The position numbers and the translations under genes were made by a program. The notes beneath the pieces are model-generated. The model was not told where the DNA came from, did not search any database, and was given only the letters and a program-made list of their open reading frames with translations. Shown one piece after another: positions 1 through 8,953 of a DNA stretch of 64,000 bases; position 1 is the first letter of the stretch; each line of letters begins with the position of its first letter. The DNA lies in assembly GCF_009847015.1 (NCBI RefSeq), contig NZ_WVEM01000017.1, forward strand, positions 47,969-111,968. Reading direction: 5' to 3'. The DNA is from Sunxiuqinia indica (lineage in GTDB: Bacteria > Bacteroidota > Bacteroidia > Bacteroidales > Prolixibacteraceae).

Positions 1-314
1 ATACAAATGTTGCTGGTTTTAGCGCAAGTAACACGACATACGCACAATCATCCTTGTTTGTTGAAGACGGAAGCTTTATTCGGTTGAATAATGTGACACT
101 GGGTTATACATTTCCCAAAAGTGTTCTTTATAATAAATTAGGCAATGCAAGGATATATGTAAGTGCTCAGAACCTGTTTGTGATTACCAACTATTCTGGA
201 ATTGATCCTGAATTAACCTCTACTCCAACCTGGTCTGATACTGCTCAAGGTATCGATAATGGTACTTATCCTTCAACACGGACATTTACTTTTGGTGTAA
301 AAGTTGGTTTTTAA
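1..314 (+). CDS. SusC-like TonB-dependent outer membrane transporter, C-terminal end only (partial)
   Basis: Only the last ~103 codons lie in the window; the frame is open from base 3 to the stop at 312-314, so the gene starts upstream of the window. The visible part has the usual SusC/RagA ending: an F-V-E-D-G-S-F-I-R-L-N-N stretch, then N-V-T-L-G-Y-T-F, R-I-Y-V-S-A-Q-N-L and N-Y-S-G-I-D-P-E, finishing on a beta-strand with terminal Phe (VGF), as expected for an outer membrane beta-barrel. SusC proteins import oligosaccharides with TonB energy and pair with a SusD lipoprotein; the SusD gene follows after 33 bases. Whether this copy has an N-terminal STN signalling domain cannot be seen. Confidence 0.93.
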   Translation, partial: TNVAGFSASNTTYAQSSLFVEDGSFIRLNNVTLGYTFPKSVLYNKLGNARIYVSAQNLFVITNYSGIDPELTSTPTWSDTAQGIDNGTYPSTRTFTFGVKVGF

Positions 315-347
315 TTAGAATGAATGTTTAAATAAAAAATGATTCTT

Positions 348-1847
348 ATGAAATTCAATTATAAAAGATACAAATCATTATTCTTCCTGTTTTTGGTATT
401 AGGAACCTTTTCATGCCAAGACTCGGAAGAGCAGCCTCTTGGATCATTGGTGAATGATTCTTTTTTCAAAACCGAGTCGGATTTGACTGCTGCAGTTACT
501 GCCGCATATAGACCATTGATTCAGGACCCTTGGGGTGGATATGGGTCAACCAGAATGTGGGTTCCTTTAATGGGAGCTGATGATTTAACGACTCTTCCGG
601 GTGGAAATAAGCAGGATTTTCGCGAATTTGACACTTTTAATCCAACGAACATCAACCCGGCTTTGATCGGATCGGCATGGAGAAATCCATACGATATTAT
701 TTACGCTGCAAATAATGTGTTGGAAAATTATGATAAGGTCGAAGGTAGAGAGGAATTTATCACTCAATCTGTGGCACAAGCACGTTTTTTAAGGGCGTTT
801 GCCTATTTCTGGATAACTCGTGTTTATGGTGACCTCCCCTTGGTTACTTCAACTGTAACTGATTTGGAAATTGAACTTTCACCTGTTTCTTCAATCTATG
901 AATTAATTGTTGAGGATTTGCAATTTGCAAAATCGAACCTGCCTGTTTCATGGACCGAACCGGGAAAACCAACTTCCTGGACTGCAAAATCGTATCTTTC
1001 ATTGGTATATTTAACCATGGGAGGCTGGCCTTTAAAAGATGAATCAAAATATGCATTGGCAGCAGCTGAAGCAAAGGACGTGATCGATAACGGTCCATAT
1101 ACGTTGATGGAGAACTTTGCTGACCTTTGGACAATGGAAAATGAAAAGAATAGTGAATTTATATGGTCTATTCAGTATACAGGAATTGCAGGTAATCCGC
1201 AGCTAACTTCCATCGTGGGTTACACAACAATGCCAAGTGAGGAAAATGGTTGGGATGATTTGTTTTTCGAATTAGGATTTTATAATCGTTTCCCTGATGG
1301 TCCGCGCAAAGATGCAACATTCCATACGCAATTTGAAGATGCAGAGGGAAATCCAACGATTACCTTTGATCAGAGTTCTTCAAAACATCCGTATATGGCA
1401 AAGTATCGTGATGGAGCGATCAGATACTTGCCAAGTTTTATGCATCCATTTATGACAGGTCGTGATATCTGTCACTTAAGATTAGCTGAAGTGATGTTAA
1501 TTTATGCTGAAGCTCAGACAATGGCCGATGGTTCTCCGAATACAGCAGCTTACAATGCTATAAACCAAATTCGGTTTCGCGCCGGGTTAGACGATTTGAC
1601 TCCAGGTTTAGGAAAGATTGATTTTAGAGATGCAGTTATTGAAGAACGTGGGTGGGAACTAGCTGGAGAATATTCTCGTTGGTTTGATCTGATTCGCACA
1701 GAAAAAGTGGAAGAAATGGCAGCACTTAAAGATCCATTGGATTTGCAACCGAAGGGAACCGTCAATAAAAGTATTTATCATGCTCCAATTCCATACAGTG
1801 AAATACTACTGAATCCGAATCTGGCTAACGGAACGCAATATCCTTAA
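348..1847 (+). CDS. SusD/RagB family nutrient-binding outer membrane lipoprotein
   Basis: About 499 residues from the preferred ATG at 348; an in-frame ATG at 339 would add three residues (MIL) before the basic MKFNYKRYK start. The signal peptide ends in a lipobox with Cys at residue 23 (GTFSC), so it is a surface-directed lipoprotein. SusD hallmarks are visible: the early ESDLTAAVTAAYR helix, the Q-A-R-F-L-R-A-F-A-Y-F helix of the TPR-like fold, D-L-P-L-V, and near the end L-R-L-A-E-V-M-L-I-Y-A-E-A followed by E-E-R-G-W-E-L-A-G-E-Y-S-R-W-F-D-L-I-R. It partners the SusC ending at 314 to capture and import glycan. A strong hairpin follows at 1896-1926, so SusCD may be transcribed partly apart from the enzymes downstream. 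Confidence 0.95.
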   Translation: MKFNYKRYKSLFFLFLVLGTFSCQDSEEQPLGSLVNDSFFKTESDLTAAVTAAYRPLIQDPWGGYGSTRMWVPLMGADDLTTLPGGNKQDFREFDTFNPTNINPALIGSAWRNPYDIIYAANNVLENYDKVEGREEFITQSVAQARFLRAFAYFWITRVYGDLPLVTSTVTDLEIELSPVSSIYELIVEDLQFAKSNLPVSWTEPGKPTSWTAKSYLSLVYLTMGGWPLKDESKYALAAAEAKDVIDNGPYTLMENFADLWTMENEKNSEFIWSIQYTGIAGNPQLTSIVGYTTMPSEENGWDDLFFELGFYNRFPDGPRKDATFHTQFEDAEGNPTITFDQSSSKHPYMAKYRDGAIRYLPSFMHPFMTGRDICHLRLAEVMLIYAEAQTMADGSPNTAAYNAINQIRFRAGLDDLTPGLGKIDFRDAVIEERGWELAGEYSRWFDLIRTEKVEEMAALKDPLDLQPKGTVNKSIYHAPIPYSEILLNPNLANGTQYP

Positions 1848-1895
1848 ATATAAAAAAGAAACTTTAGTAGTAGGGTTTCTATTGTTATTTGTAAG

Positions 1896-1926
1896 AAGCT
1901 GATCCCATATTAGTTGGGATCAGCTT
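1896..1926 (+). terminator. Hairpin downstream of susCD (terminator or attenuator)
   Basis: A perfect 12-bp stem (1896-1907 with 1915-1926, arm AAGCTGATCCCA) and a 7-base loop, 49 bases after the SusD stop. No clear T-run follows, so it could be an attenuator or an RNA-stabilising 3' end that lets susCD message accumulate above the enzyme genes. The other arm order is equally stable, so it could act on either strand, but only + strand genes flank it. Confidence 0.6.
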
Positions 1927-2080
1927 ACTCAAATTAATAAAAATAACCTGTCCCATTTTTTAAAACAGATACTCTTATTAAAAAACAACTTTTGAGAGAT
2001 TAGGAGTCTAAAGATTATAGAATAGAATCTTGACTTCCAAATGCCCGATTAATGGAGTAACAATACATAAATTCAGATCA

Positions 2081-3253
2081 ATGAAATTCAGACTATTTAT
2101 TATATTCCTACTGTTTAGTAGTGTGTTGTCAGCGCAAGATCTTGGGAGTGAGCTTATGGGGATTGCGAAAATAAGAGATGGTATAAAGAGTAAACGAGTG
2201 AGTAGCTATGATATTTCAGGCAAAAACGATGACCGTCTGACAAATATTGAAGATGGGAAGAAGGCTACATTATTTGATGTAAAAGGATCAGGCGTTATTA
2301 ATCATATCTGGATTACTATCGCACCACTAAATCCTGACATTACCCGAAATGATATAATCCTTCGCATGTATTGGGACGGAAATGAGTACCCAAGCGTTGA
2401 GTCACCTATCGGCCCGTTTTTTGGTCAGGGATGGAATGAAAGCTACAACTTTTCTACTTTACCTTTAGCCGCTGCTGCCCGAGATGGAAATGCATTGGTG
2501 AGTTATTTTGCAATGCCCTTTGAAAAAGGTGCCAGGATTGAAATTGAGAACCAAAGTGGCAAGACCATACATGCTTTTTACTATTACATAGATTATCAGG
2601 AATACGGTAAACTACCTGAAGGATTAGGCCGGTTTCATGCATGGTACAACAAAAAGTTAACACTTGCTCCTGATAATGGTGAAAGTGAGTGGAATTATCC
2701 TCGGGAATATGGTGTAAACGATTGTGAAGATGAAAATTATTTAATTGCCGATATCCAAGGAAAAGGACAGTTTGTTGGAGTCAATTACTACGTAATCAAT
2801 CCTTCTCCAATGTGGTATGGTGAGGGCGATGACATGTTTTATATCGATGGTGATAAAAAACCAACATTACACGGAACTGGGACTGAGGATTATTTTAATA
2901 CCTCATGGAGTCCCAATGAAAAGTATAGTCATCCCTATTTTGGGGCGGCCAGAGTAAATGAAAAAGTTGGATGGTTAGGCCGAACTCATGTTTACCGCTT
3001 TCATATCGCTGATCCTGTTTATTTTGAAAAATCGTTGAAATTTAGCATTGAACATGGACATGCAAATGGGCTAACTCTTGATTTGGCGAGTGTTGCATAC
3101 TGGTATCAGGAAAAAGCTTCATCAATACCACAAGCAGTATCCAAAGAAGATAGACAGCCACTGCCGGAAATAGGAGTGAACGAAATTTTCAGGTGGAGGC
3201 AAGAATGGCGAAAGAACAAAGGGAATATGAAAGACCTGTGGGGAAACGAATGA
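2081..3253 (+). CDS. GH172 family (DUF2961) glycoside hydrolase, secreted
   Basis: About 390 residues from ATG 2081, chosen because it opens directly into a signal peptide (MKFRLFIIFLLFSS...SAQ); the frame stays open upstream to a TTG at 2030 but that would bury the signal. The family is recognised by the central G-T-G-T-E-D-Y motif (Glu269), the early D-V-K-G-S-G-V-I-N-H-I-W segment, and the P-I-G-P-F-F-G-Q-G-W loop. Characterised GH172 enzymes act on alpha-D-fructofuranosyl or alpha-D-arabinofuranosyl linkages and form trimers or hexamers; the Glu of GTGTED matches the position of the catalytic nucleophile as I recall it. Substrate here is unknown. A second GH172 gene lies at 40114-41247 and is clearly divergent in sequence. 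Confidence 0.85.
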   Translation: MKFRLFIIFLLFSSVLSAQDLGSELMGIAKIRDGIKSKRVSSYDISGKNDDRLTNIEDGKKATLFDVKGSGVINHIWITIAPLNPDITRNDIILRMYWDGNEYPSVESPIGPFFGQGWNESYNFSTLPLAAAARDGNALVSYFAMPFEKGARIEIENQSGKTIHAFYYYIDYQEYGKLPEGLGRFHAWYNKKLTLAPDNGESEWNYPREYGVNDCEDENYLIADIQGKGQFVGVNYYVINPSPMWYGEGDDMFYIDGDKKPTLHGTGTEDYFNTSWSPNEKYSHPYFGAARVNEKVGWLGRTHVYRFHIADPVYFEKSLKFSIEHGHANGLTLDLASVAYWYQEKASSIPQAVSKEDRQPLPEIGVNEIFRWRQEWRKNKGNMKDLWGNE

Positions 3254-3379
3254 ATAAATAAGAGTAAAAAATACTCTAAAAATTGATTTAATGTGTCCCG
3301 ATTTTAAATTTTGACTCTCTTAATTGGTAAAAGGTCGAAAGTTTACGCATTAATTTCTTGTTTTTGGGTGGGTAATCTT

Positions 3380-5311
3380 ATGAAAATATTTCTAAACGAG
3401 GTTTTTTTTTTATTGCCGGTCGTCTGGTTGTTCGTTTCTTGTTCAAGTCCTGGTTCATTAACCCAGGACAGAATTCATTATAGTGAGGTGTTTCACAATG
3501 AAAGACATTATCGGATATACCTGCCAGCTAATTACTATAAATCAAATCGCGAGTATTCGGTAATCTACTTCTTCCACGGGTGGGGAGGTCGTCATTTTGA
3601 AGATCCAAGTGCCCATTTGGATTATGAGAACATAGAGAAACTAGTTGATAAGTATCAGTTAATCATGGTAATGTGGGATGGTAAAATGGATGATGAAGAA
3701 AAGCGCCCTTATAATATTGGCGACCACCATGATGTGAAATATGATATCCAAATGTCAGATTACTTTCCCGAGCTTGTTCAGCATATCGATTCCAACTACA
3801 GAACAGTTAAAAATCGAAACAATAGGGGGATCATTGGCTTTAGCATGGGCGGATTTATGTCTTTCTATATTGCCGGCAAGTATCCTGAAATGGTTTCAGC
3901 GGCTGTAAATATTGTTGGCAGCCCGGGCTTTTTTGTTGGGCTTCCCGAAAATCATACGCACTATCCCGTAAAATACACGTTCGACAATTTGGCTGATGTG
4001 GGGTTACTTTTTATAAATCGGACTAATTGTCCAATGGTGGGTTTGAATGACGCGGTTCACAATGGGGCTTTGTGGGAGAATCTAGGAAATTATGAGTACC
4101 GAAAGTTGGAAGGCGATCATCAGGTTGATATTCCCGGCGAAACCAAAGTGTTCGAATCTACCATTAATTTTGTCGTTGAGCAGTTTAAAAATCCCCCGGC
4201 TCTGAATGACCGATGGACGCACTATGATTTATCAAAGGACTTTGATACCTGGGATTATTCAGTGAAAAGTAATAAATCAGAGCCAGGCTTTATTGTCCTG
4301 GAAAATGTTGATCAGGATGGTTTTGGTCTTTATTCAAAACAGTGGTTACCTAAAGGCCCTCCAATTAAAGATATACAAATCAGCCTTACAACAACACCAA
4401 AATATGTTCCGGATTCACTTTATAAAGTACAAATTGTCTATCCGAAAGAAGATAAAACCGAAATCAGGAATATACGAACTAACCAAGCCGGAAGTTTGCA
4501 GTTTGATTTGTCTGGAAACGGTTGCGAGGTGGGAATTTTAACAAAAGACAACAGACCAGACCTTGTAGTTTCGGATTATCATTTTTCTGATGGCAAACAT
4601 TTTCTGATACCCGGTGAAAAGCAACAGTTATTCGTTGAATTATTGAACAGAAAAGGGGATAGTCTTCCTTTTGGTGAGATTAAAGTTGAAGTTTCATGTT
4701 CTGATTCGTCTGTATTAATCAGTCAGCCTTCTGTAACATTTTCTGTTTGCAATGGTGAAAAGCTTCAACGGATTCCACCCTTTGAAATACAGTGCAATAA
4801 AATACCACCCACTGACGGATCACCAGCTTGGGTGAAGTTAAATCTAACGATTCATAACGATAGCCTTAAGTTTGAAGATGATATCGTCGTACCGGTTTGG
4901 TTTGACGTTGCTCCATTTGAGAATATTAAGGTTGATGATGGCATTCCTGTCTCGTTCACAAACCTGCAAAGTGATTATTTAAAAAACAAAGTTGATTCTG
5001 CATACGGTATCGGAAATGGAGATGGAGTTGTTAACCCATCAGAGCGTATTCTGCTTTATAAAGATAGTTGTCGCTTGCGTTTATTTTCTGAAGATCCATA
5101 CCTGGTAGCCGAAGATGAGACATTGGTGGATGAGATGCTTCCGGGTATTTGGCCGGATGGTTTCACTTTTAGCTCGGTGGTTCGCATTGCTGATGACTGT
5201 CCGGATGGTCATGAAATTGAATTTTTAGGGCATTACGAAACAAAAACCCACATGCCGATGTACAGGTCGGTTCATTGGGGTAAAATAAAAGTACAGGTCA
5301 AGAAAAATTAA
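3380..5311 (+). CDS. Esterase D/feruloyl esterase-like lipoprotein with C-terminal accessory region
   Basis: About 643 residues from ATG 3380, chosen because it begins a lipoprotein signal (MKIFLNEV...LFVSC). Residues ~25-290 form an alpha/beta hydrolase of the putative esterase type: Y-F-F-H-G-W-G-G oxyanion loop, G-F-S-M-G-G nucleophile elbow (Ser155), and a late G-D-H-Q His. The remaining ~350 residues look like beta-rich accessory modules with no family I recognise. The likely role is removing acyl or feruloyl-type esters from the imported glycan at the membrane. An uninterrupted run of ten T (3402-3411) lies inside the signal-peptide codons, a possible slippage site. A second putative esterase of related type is at 39233. 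Confidence 0.75.
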   Translation: MKIFLNEVFFLLPVVWLFVSCSSPGSLTQDRIHYSEVFHNERHYRIYLPANYYKSNREYSVIYFFHGWGGRHFEDPSAHLDYENIEKLVDKYQLIMVMWDGKMDDEEKRPYNIGDHHDVKYDIQMSDYFPELVQHIDSNYRTVKNRNNRGIIGFSMGGFMSFYIAGKYPEMVSAAVNIVGSPGFFVGLPENHTHYPVKYTFDNLADVGLLFINRTNCPMVGLNDAVHNGALWENLGNYEYRKLEGDHQVDIPGETKVFESTINFVVEQFKNPPALNDRWTHYDLSKDFDTWDYSVKSNKSEPGFIVLENVDQDGFGLYSKQWLPKGPPIKDIQISLTTTPKYVPDSLYKVQIVYPKEDKTEIRNIRTNQAGSLQFDLSGNGCEVGILTKDNRPDLVVSDYHFSDGKHFLIPGEKQQLFVELLNRKGDSLPFGEIKVEVSCSDSSVLISQPSVTFSVCNGEKLQRIPPFEIQCNKIPPTDGSPAWVKLNLTIHNDSLKFEDDIVVPVWFDVAPFENIKVDDGIPVSFTNLQSDYLKNKVDSAYGIGNGDGVVNPSERILLYKDSCRLRLFSEDPYLVAEDETLVDEMLPGIWPDGFTFSSVVRIADDCPDGHEIEFLGHYETKTHMPMYRSVHWGKIKVQVKKN

Positions 5312-5344
5312 GAAACGAACAGACCCTATAAAACTAAAAAACTT

Positions 5345-7549
5345 ATGATAAAGCTTAAACTATCAATTTTATTAATACTGATATGTTCATCCATCGGCTC
5401 TTTCTCAATGGTTGATGAAAAAACAAGCTGGAAACACGCATCCGGGAATTTCAATTTTCAGTGGGATCTAGAAAATGACCAGGCAAAAACTGTTTTGCAG
5501 ACAACCGGACAACAAATTTGGAGTGGCAGCGTGTTGCCTGCGTTTTTGATCGAAGATGAACAGAAAAATAGGCAGTACATTAAAGCCGAAGTCAGCGAAA
5601 ATGGAATTTCAACTGAGAATGACCAAACAATTTTAGCATTGAATTTTGGTGAGTTTGCCACCGGAGAAATGATTGTGAGCAAGCAAGATTGGGGTGTCGG
5701 TATTGAAAAGCTTTCTTTAAAATGGACCAATAGCATCCCCAATATCATCGATTTGTATTTTGGTACTTCCATGGTTTCTGAGGAAGGAAAAGCTTTTCTG
5801 GACGCCGATGAAATAGGCTTCCGAGGCGACTGGAGTGCTGCCGGATTCTGTGTGCCAGGAGCTAAAGAAGGAACGGCTCAAAGTTACTTCCGGATGTGGG
5901 ACTTTGGTCAAACCACGATTGCTTTGGGAAATTATGGGCCATCAATGGGAACGCTTTATGGAGCAGCTTTCCCAAGACCTGTTTTAGGCTTTGCCATGGG
6001 AAATGACAACGGTTGGACTGCTTTTGGTGCCGGATCAATCCCTAATGCAGCTATGTTGCTTCAACTTAGAAATATACATGGTTATGTCAAATATGTTTAC
6101 AGGGAAGATTTATGGGGAGCCGGAGAACAGGAAAGAGTATGGGAGCAACCGTTGCGCATCACTTTTGGCGAAAACTCCTGGTTGGCTTTTCGCGATTATT
6201 TTAATTCATTTCCACCGAAAGAGCCAATCTCAGAAGTTCATTCAAAATCGATCTGGAACACATGGGGAAATTGGAAAAACAAAGAATATCCTATTCGTCC
6301 GATGGTTGATTTTGCTAAAAAAGTTGGAGCCGAACTTTTCATAGTTGATGATCCATGGGAGGAATCACAAGGTTTGGGCAGGCCAAGTTTTGAGCGGTTC
6401 CCAAATTTCTATGAGGATTTTCAGTATGTCGATGACAATCAGATGCATCGGGGTGTGTGGGAGACTTTAGGCTGGATTACTGATACGGCAAAAGCCGGAT
6501 TGACTTCAGCAGATTTGATCGTCAATAAAGATGGAATACCTTGTAAATCCAGCTGGAGTTTTGATCCTTTTGGTGACGGGTTTTACTGCATTGATGTTAG
6601 TTCAGAGCGTTCTCGTAAGTTTCTTCGGGAACGTACTATTTGGACAATGGAAAATGTAAAACCCAAAATAATCAAATTGGATTTTGGGTACGGAATGCCG
6701 TCACCGAATATGGGGGTTCCCAGAAATCCGGCGATTAGGGGCGAAAGATATAGTTTCGAGCTGTTTAAACTAATCGTTAATGCAGCTAAAAGCGTCGATC
6801 CCGATGTGACAATCATGTATTATGGCATCAATCCGCTTTTCCTTTCGGTGGTCGAAATGGTTTCCTTGGATGATCAAGGGGATTTATGGCATGCGGTAAA
6901 AGAGGGGCATGATCAATGGAGTATCTGGGCTTCACTGCTTTCGAATAAGCAAGTAGTTGTTAGCGGGTCGTCCGGGTATGATTGGCACAAAGATGATAAT
7001 GTGATTCTAAACTCAATTATTTTGGGTATTCCCGGGGCAGTTTTGGGTACGCACTTAGATGACGGAAGTTCAGTTCCTAAAAAATATTTGAATCGTAGAT
7101 TGGCAGTTTACACCTGGTATAGAAAGAATGTTCAATGGGAGCCAGTATGGTTGAATAGCCATGTAGGAGATTTAACAAATCCACCCGAAATAAAATGTTG
7201 GGGACGAGAAGATTTAATAGAAGAGGAGAAAGTGCTTACAACATTGATTTTGAATGGCTCCAAAGACGAAAGTATTGAAACTCTTAAATCTATTGAATGG
7301 CAGGGACGCTGGGCTGTTATTTCTCAAACAGATGAAAGCATCTTTAACTCATCAAAACTTGCTGTTGTACCTTTTGATGCAGGTAGTTTTTCTATTCAAC
7401 TTTCCCGTAAACCATCGTCTGTACAAAAATTAAGCGTTGATGGAATTGAACCCTGTTCGGATTGGAAATGGGAAAATGGATCAATCATTTTTGAGGTAGA
7501 CGACACACAGCTAGCTGAAACAGCTGGATTTATCATTCAAACCAATTAA
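5345..7549 (+). CDS. Secreted clan GH-D-like (GH36/GH27/GH31-type) glycosidase
   Basis: 734 residues with a Sec signal (MIKLKLSILLILICSS). An N-terminal beta-rich region (~25-290) precedes a TIM-barrel half with W-N-T-W-G-N-W, E-L-F-I-V-D-D-P-W and I-I-K-L-D-F-G-Y-G (Asp446); the K-x-D strand-4 signature corresponds to the catalytic nucleophile position of alpha-galactosidase-like clan GH-D enzymes. A second acid candidate is in the V-S-L-D-D-Q-G-D region near residue 507. A small C-terminal beta domain ends the protein. I cannot assign a definite GH family or substrate. It sits 33 bases after the esterase and 8 bases before the propeller gene, consistent with one operon. Confidence 0.65.
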   Translation: MIKLKLSILLILICSSIGSFSMVDEKTSWKHASGNFNFQWDLENDQAKTVLQTTGQQIWSGSVLPAFLIEDEQKNRQYIKAEVSENGISTENDQTILALNFGEFATGEMIVSKQDWGVGIEKLSLKWTNSIPNIIDLYFGTSMVSEEGKAFLDADEIGFRGDWSAAGFCVPGAKEGTAQSYFRMWDFGQTTIALGNYGPSMGTLYGAAFPRPVLGFAMGNDNGWTAFGAGSIPNAAMLLQLRNIHGYVKYVYREDLWGAGEQERVWEQPLRITFGENSWLAFRDYFNSFPPKEPISEVHSKSIWNTWGNWKNKEYPIRPMVDFAKKVGAELFIVDDPWEESQGLGRPSFERFPNFYEDFQYVDDNQMHRGVWETLGWITDTAKAGLTSADLIVNKDGIPCKSSWSFDPFGDGFYCIDVSSERSRKFLRERTIWTMENVKPKIIKLDFGYGMPSPNMGVPRNPAIRGERYSFELFKLIVNAAKSVDPDVTIMYYGINPLFLSVVEMVSLDDQGDLWHAVKEGHDQWSIWASLLSNKQVVVSGSSGYDWHKDDNVILNSIILGIPGAVLGTHLDDGSSVPKKYLNRRLAVYTWYRKNVQWEPVWLNSHVGDLTNPPEIKCWGREDLIEEEKVLTTLILNGSKDESIETLKSIEWQGRWAVISQTDESIFNSSKLAVVPFDAGSFSIQLSRKPSSVQKLSVDGIEPCSDWKWENGSIIFEVDDTQLAETAGFIIQTN

Positions 7550-7557
7550 TACTAAAC

Positions 7558-8898
7558 ATGAGAATTTCGATGAATTTTAAGACTGCTGCTTCCCTTTTTA
7601 TCATCCTTGTGATGGGACTGATAATGGGATGTCAATCAAATGTGACTGAAACAAAGAAGGAATTTGACAAACTTGTTGTTGACCAAATATGGTCAGGTTG
7701 TGCCGCAAATTATGATATTTTAACGGTTCCACCACATCAATTTATTGCCTATTACGACAGCGCTAAGTATATGACAGTTGCCCAACGTAAGTTGGGAGAA
7801 AATACCTGGATAAAAAAGAGGTTGGATACTCAAGTCGAGTGGGATGCGCACAATTACATCACCATGGTGCTGGATGAGGAAGGCTGTTTGCACGTTTCAG
7901 GGAACATGCATGTGGTACCACTCATTTATTTTCAAGCTGAAAAACCGTATGACGTAACCAGTTTGGTTAAAAAAGAAAGTTTAATTGGAAACGAAGAACA
8001 TGCAGTAACATACCCACGGTTTTTCAAAGATCATAATGGCGATTTAATTTTCAATTATCGGACCGGGAGCAGTGGAAAAGGAAGCCAGATTTATAACCGG
8101 TACCAAGCTGAAAGTAAAAAGTGGAGCCGATTAGTTGAGGAGCCACTCATTAATGGAGAAGGTAAAACAAATGCATACATAGAAGGACCACAGTTGGGGC
8201 CTGATGGATATTTTCATATGCTTTGGGTTTGGCGGGAGAATCCGGATGCCAACACGAACACCAATTTAAGTTATGCGAGGAGTAAAGATCTGATTCACTG
8301 GGAAAAAAGTGACGGCTCTACACAGGCGATTCCAATTACGCTGGCTAATTGTGATATTGTTGATCCCGTGCCAGCTCAAAATGGGATGTTGAATGGCAAT
8401 ATCAGAATTGGTTTTGACTCCCAAAATCGGGTGATTGCTTCCTATCACAAATATGATGAGAACGGAAACATTCAAATTTACAACGCAAGAAGTGAAAACG
8501 GGAAATGGAAAATTTACCAGGCGACTGATTGGGACTGGCGTTGGGATTTTGGCGGCTGGGGTTCCATCATTGCACGTGTTGGCTTGTCGAAGGTTAAACT
8601 TGAAGGAGATCAGCTTACTCAAAAATACTACGTGGATACTGTTGGACAACAGAGATTTGTGATTGATGAAGCCAATTTGAAAGTGATCAAGCAAATTGAA
8701 TTCAAACAAAACTACCCGGACAGTTTAACCAATTTGAGGTGGGATAGTGATTTGGCTACCGTGAATATTCTTGAAGACACTTCAGATGAATATGGCACTT
8801 ATATACTTCGTTGGGAAACCTTAAGGAGAAATGGTGATAAAGGATGGGATTTTATTCCTGAATCGCAGCCGCTTGAGTTGTATCATTTCGAAAATTAA
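7558..8898 (+). CDS. BNR_4-type beta-propeller lipoprotein, possible PL24/PL25-like polysaccharide lyase
   Basis: 446 residues; lipobox Cys25 (GLIMGC), with an in-frame Met at residue 5 as an alternative start. The D-A-H-N ... G-N-M-H signature and repeated blades (T-Y-P-R-F-F-K-D, G-P-Q-L-G-P-D-G-Y-F-H-M-L-W-V-W-R) are typical of the BNR_4 seven-bladed propeller group. This fold includes ulvan lyases of PL24 and PL25 and rhamnose-cap-removing enzymes of GH145. His98 and His118 are 20 apart, and Tyr152 and Arg168 are 16 apart; these spacings match the catalytic His pair and Tyr/Arg pair as I recall them for ulvan lyases, but the exact assignment needs alignment. A rhamnosidase gene follows, which fits a rhamnose-uronate substrate. 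Non-enzymatic sugar binding is the alternative. Confidence 0.65.
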   Translation: MRISMNFKTAASLFIILVMGLIMGCQSNVTETKKEFDKLVVDQIWSGCAANYDILTVPPHQFIAYYDSAKYMTVAQRKLGENTWIKKRLDTQVEWDAHNYITMVLDEEGCLHVSGNMHVVPLIYFQAEKPYDVTSLVKKESLIGNEEHAVTYPRFFKDHNGDLIFNYRTGSSGKGSQIYNRYQAESKKWSRLVEEPLINGEGKTNAYIEGPQLGPDGYFHMLWVWRENPDANTNTNLSYARSKDLIHWEKSDGSTQAIPITLANCDIVDPVPAQNGMLNGNIRIGFDSQNRVIASYHKYDENGNIQIYNARSENGKWKIYQATDWDWRWDFGGWGSIIARVGLSKVKLEGDQLTQKYYVDTVGQQRFVIDEANLKVIKQIEFKQNYPDSLTNLRWDSDLATVNILEDTSDEYGTYILRWETLRRNGDKGWDFIPESQPLELYHFEN

Positions 8899-8953
8899 AT
8901 CAAACCTCAATAAAAAGATTAAAGTAAGGCAAAAACAATAACGTATATAAAAG

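Noticed and set aside
2030..2080. Upstream TTG start for the first GH172 gene
   Set aside because: It would place 17 non-hydrophobic residues ahead of an otherwise ideal signal peptide; ATG 2081 is preferred.
8266..8709. 147-codon antisense frame inside the BNR_4 gene
   Set aside because: The + strand reading has BNR_4 blades and a lipoprotein signal; the antisense one matches nothing and overlaps entirely.
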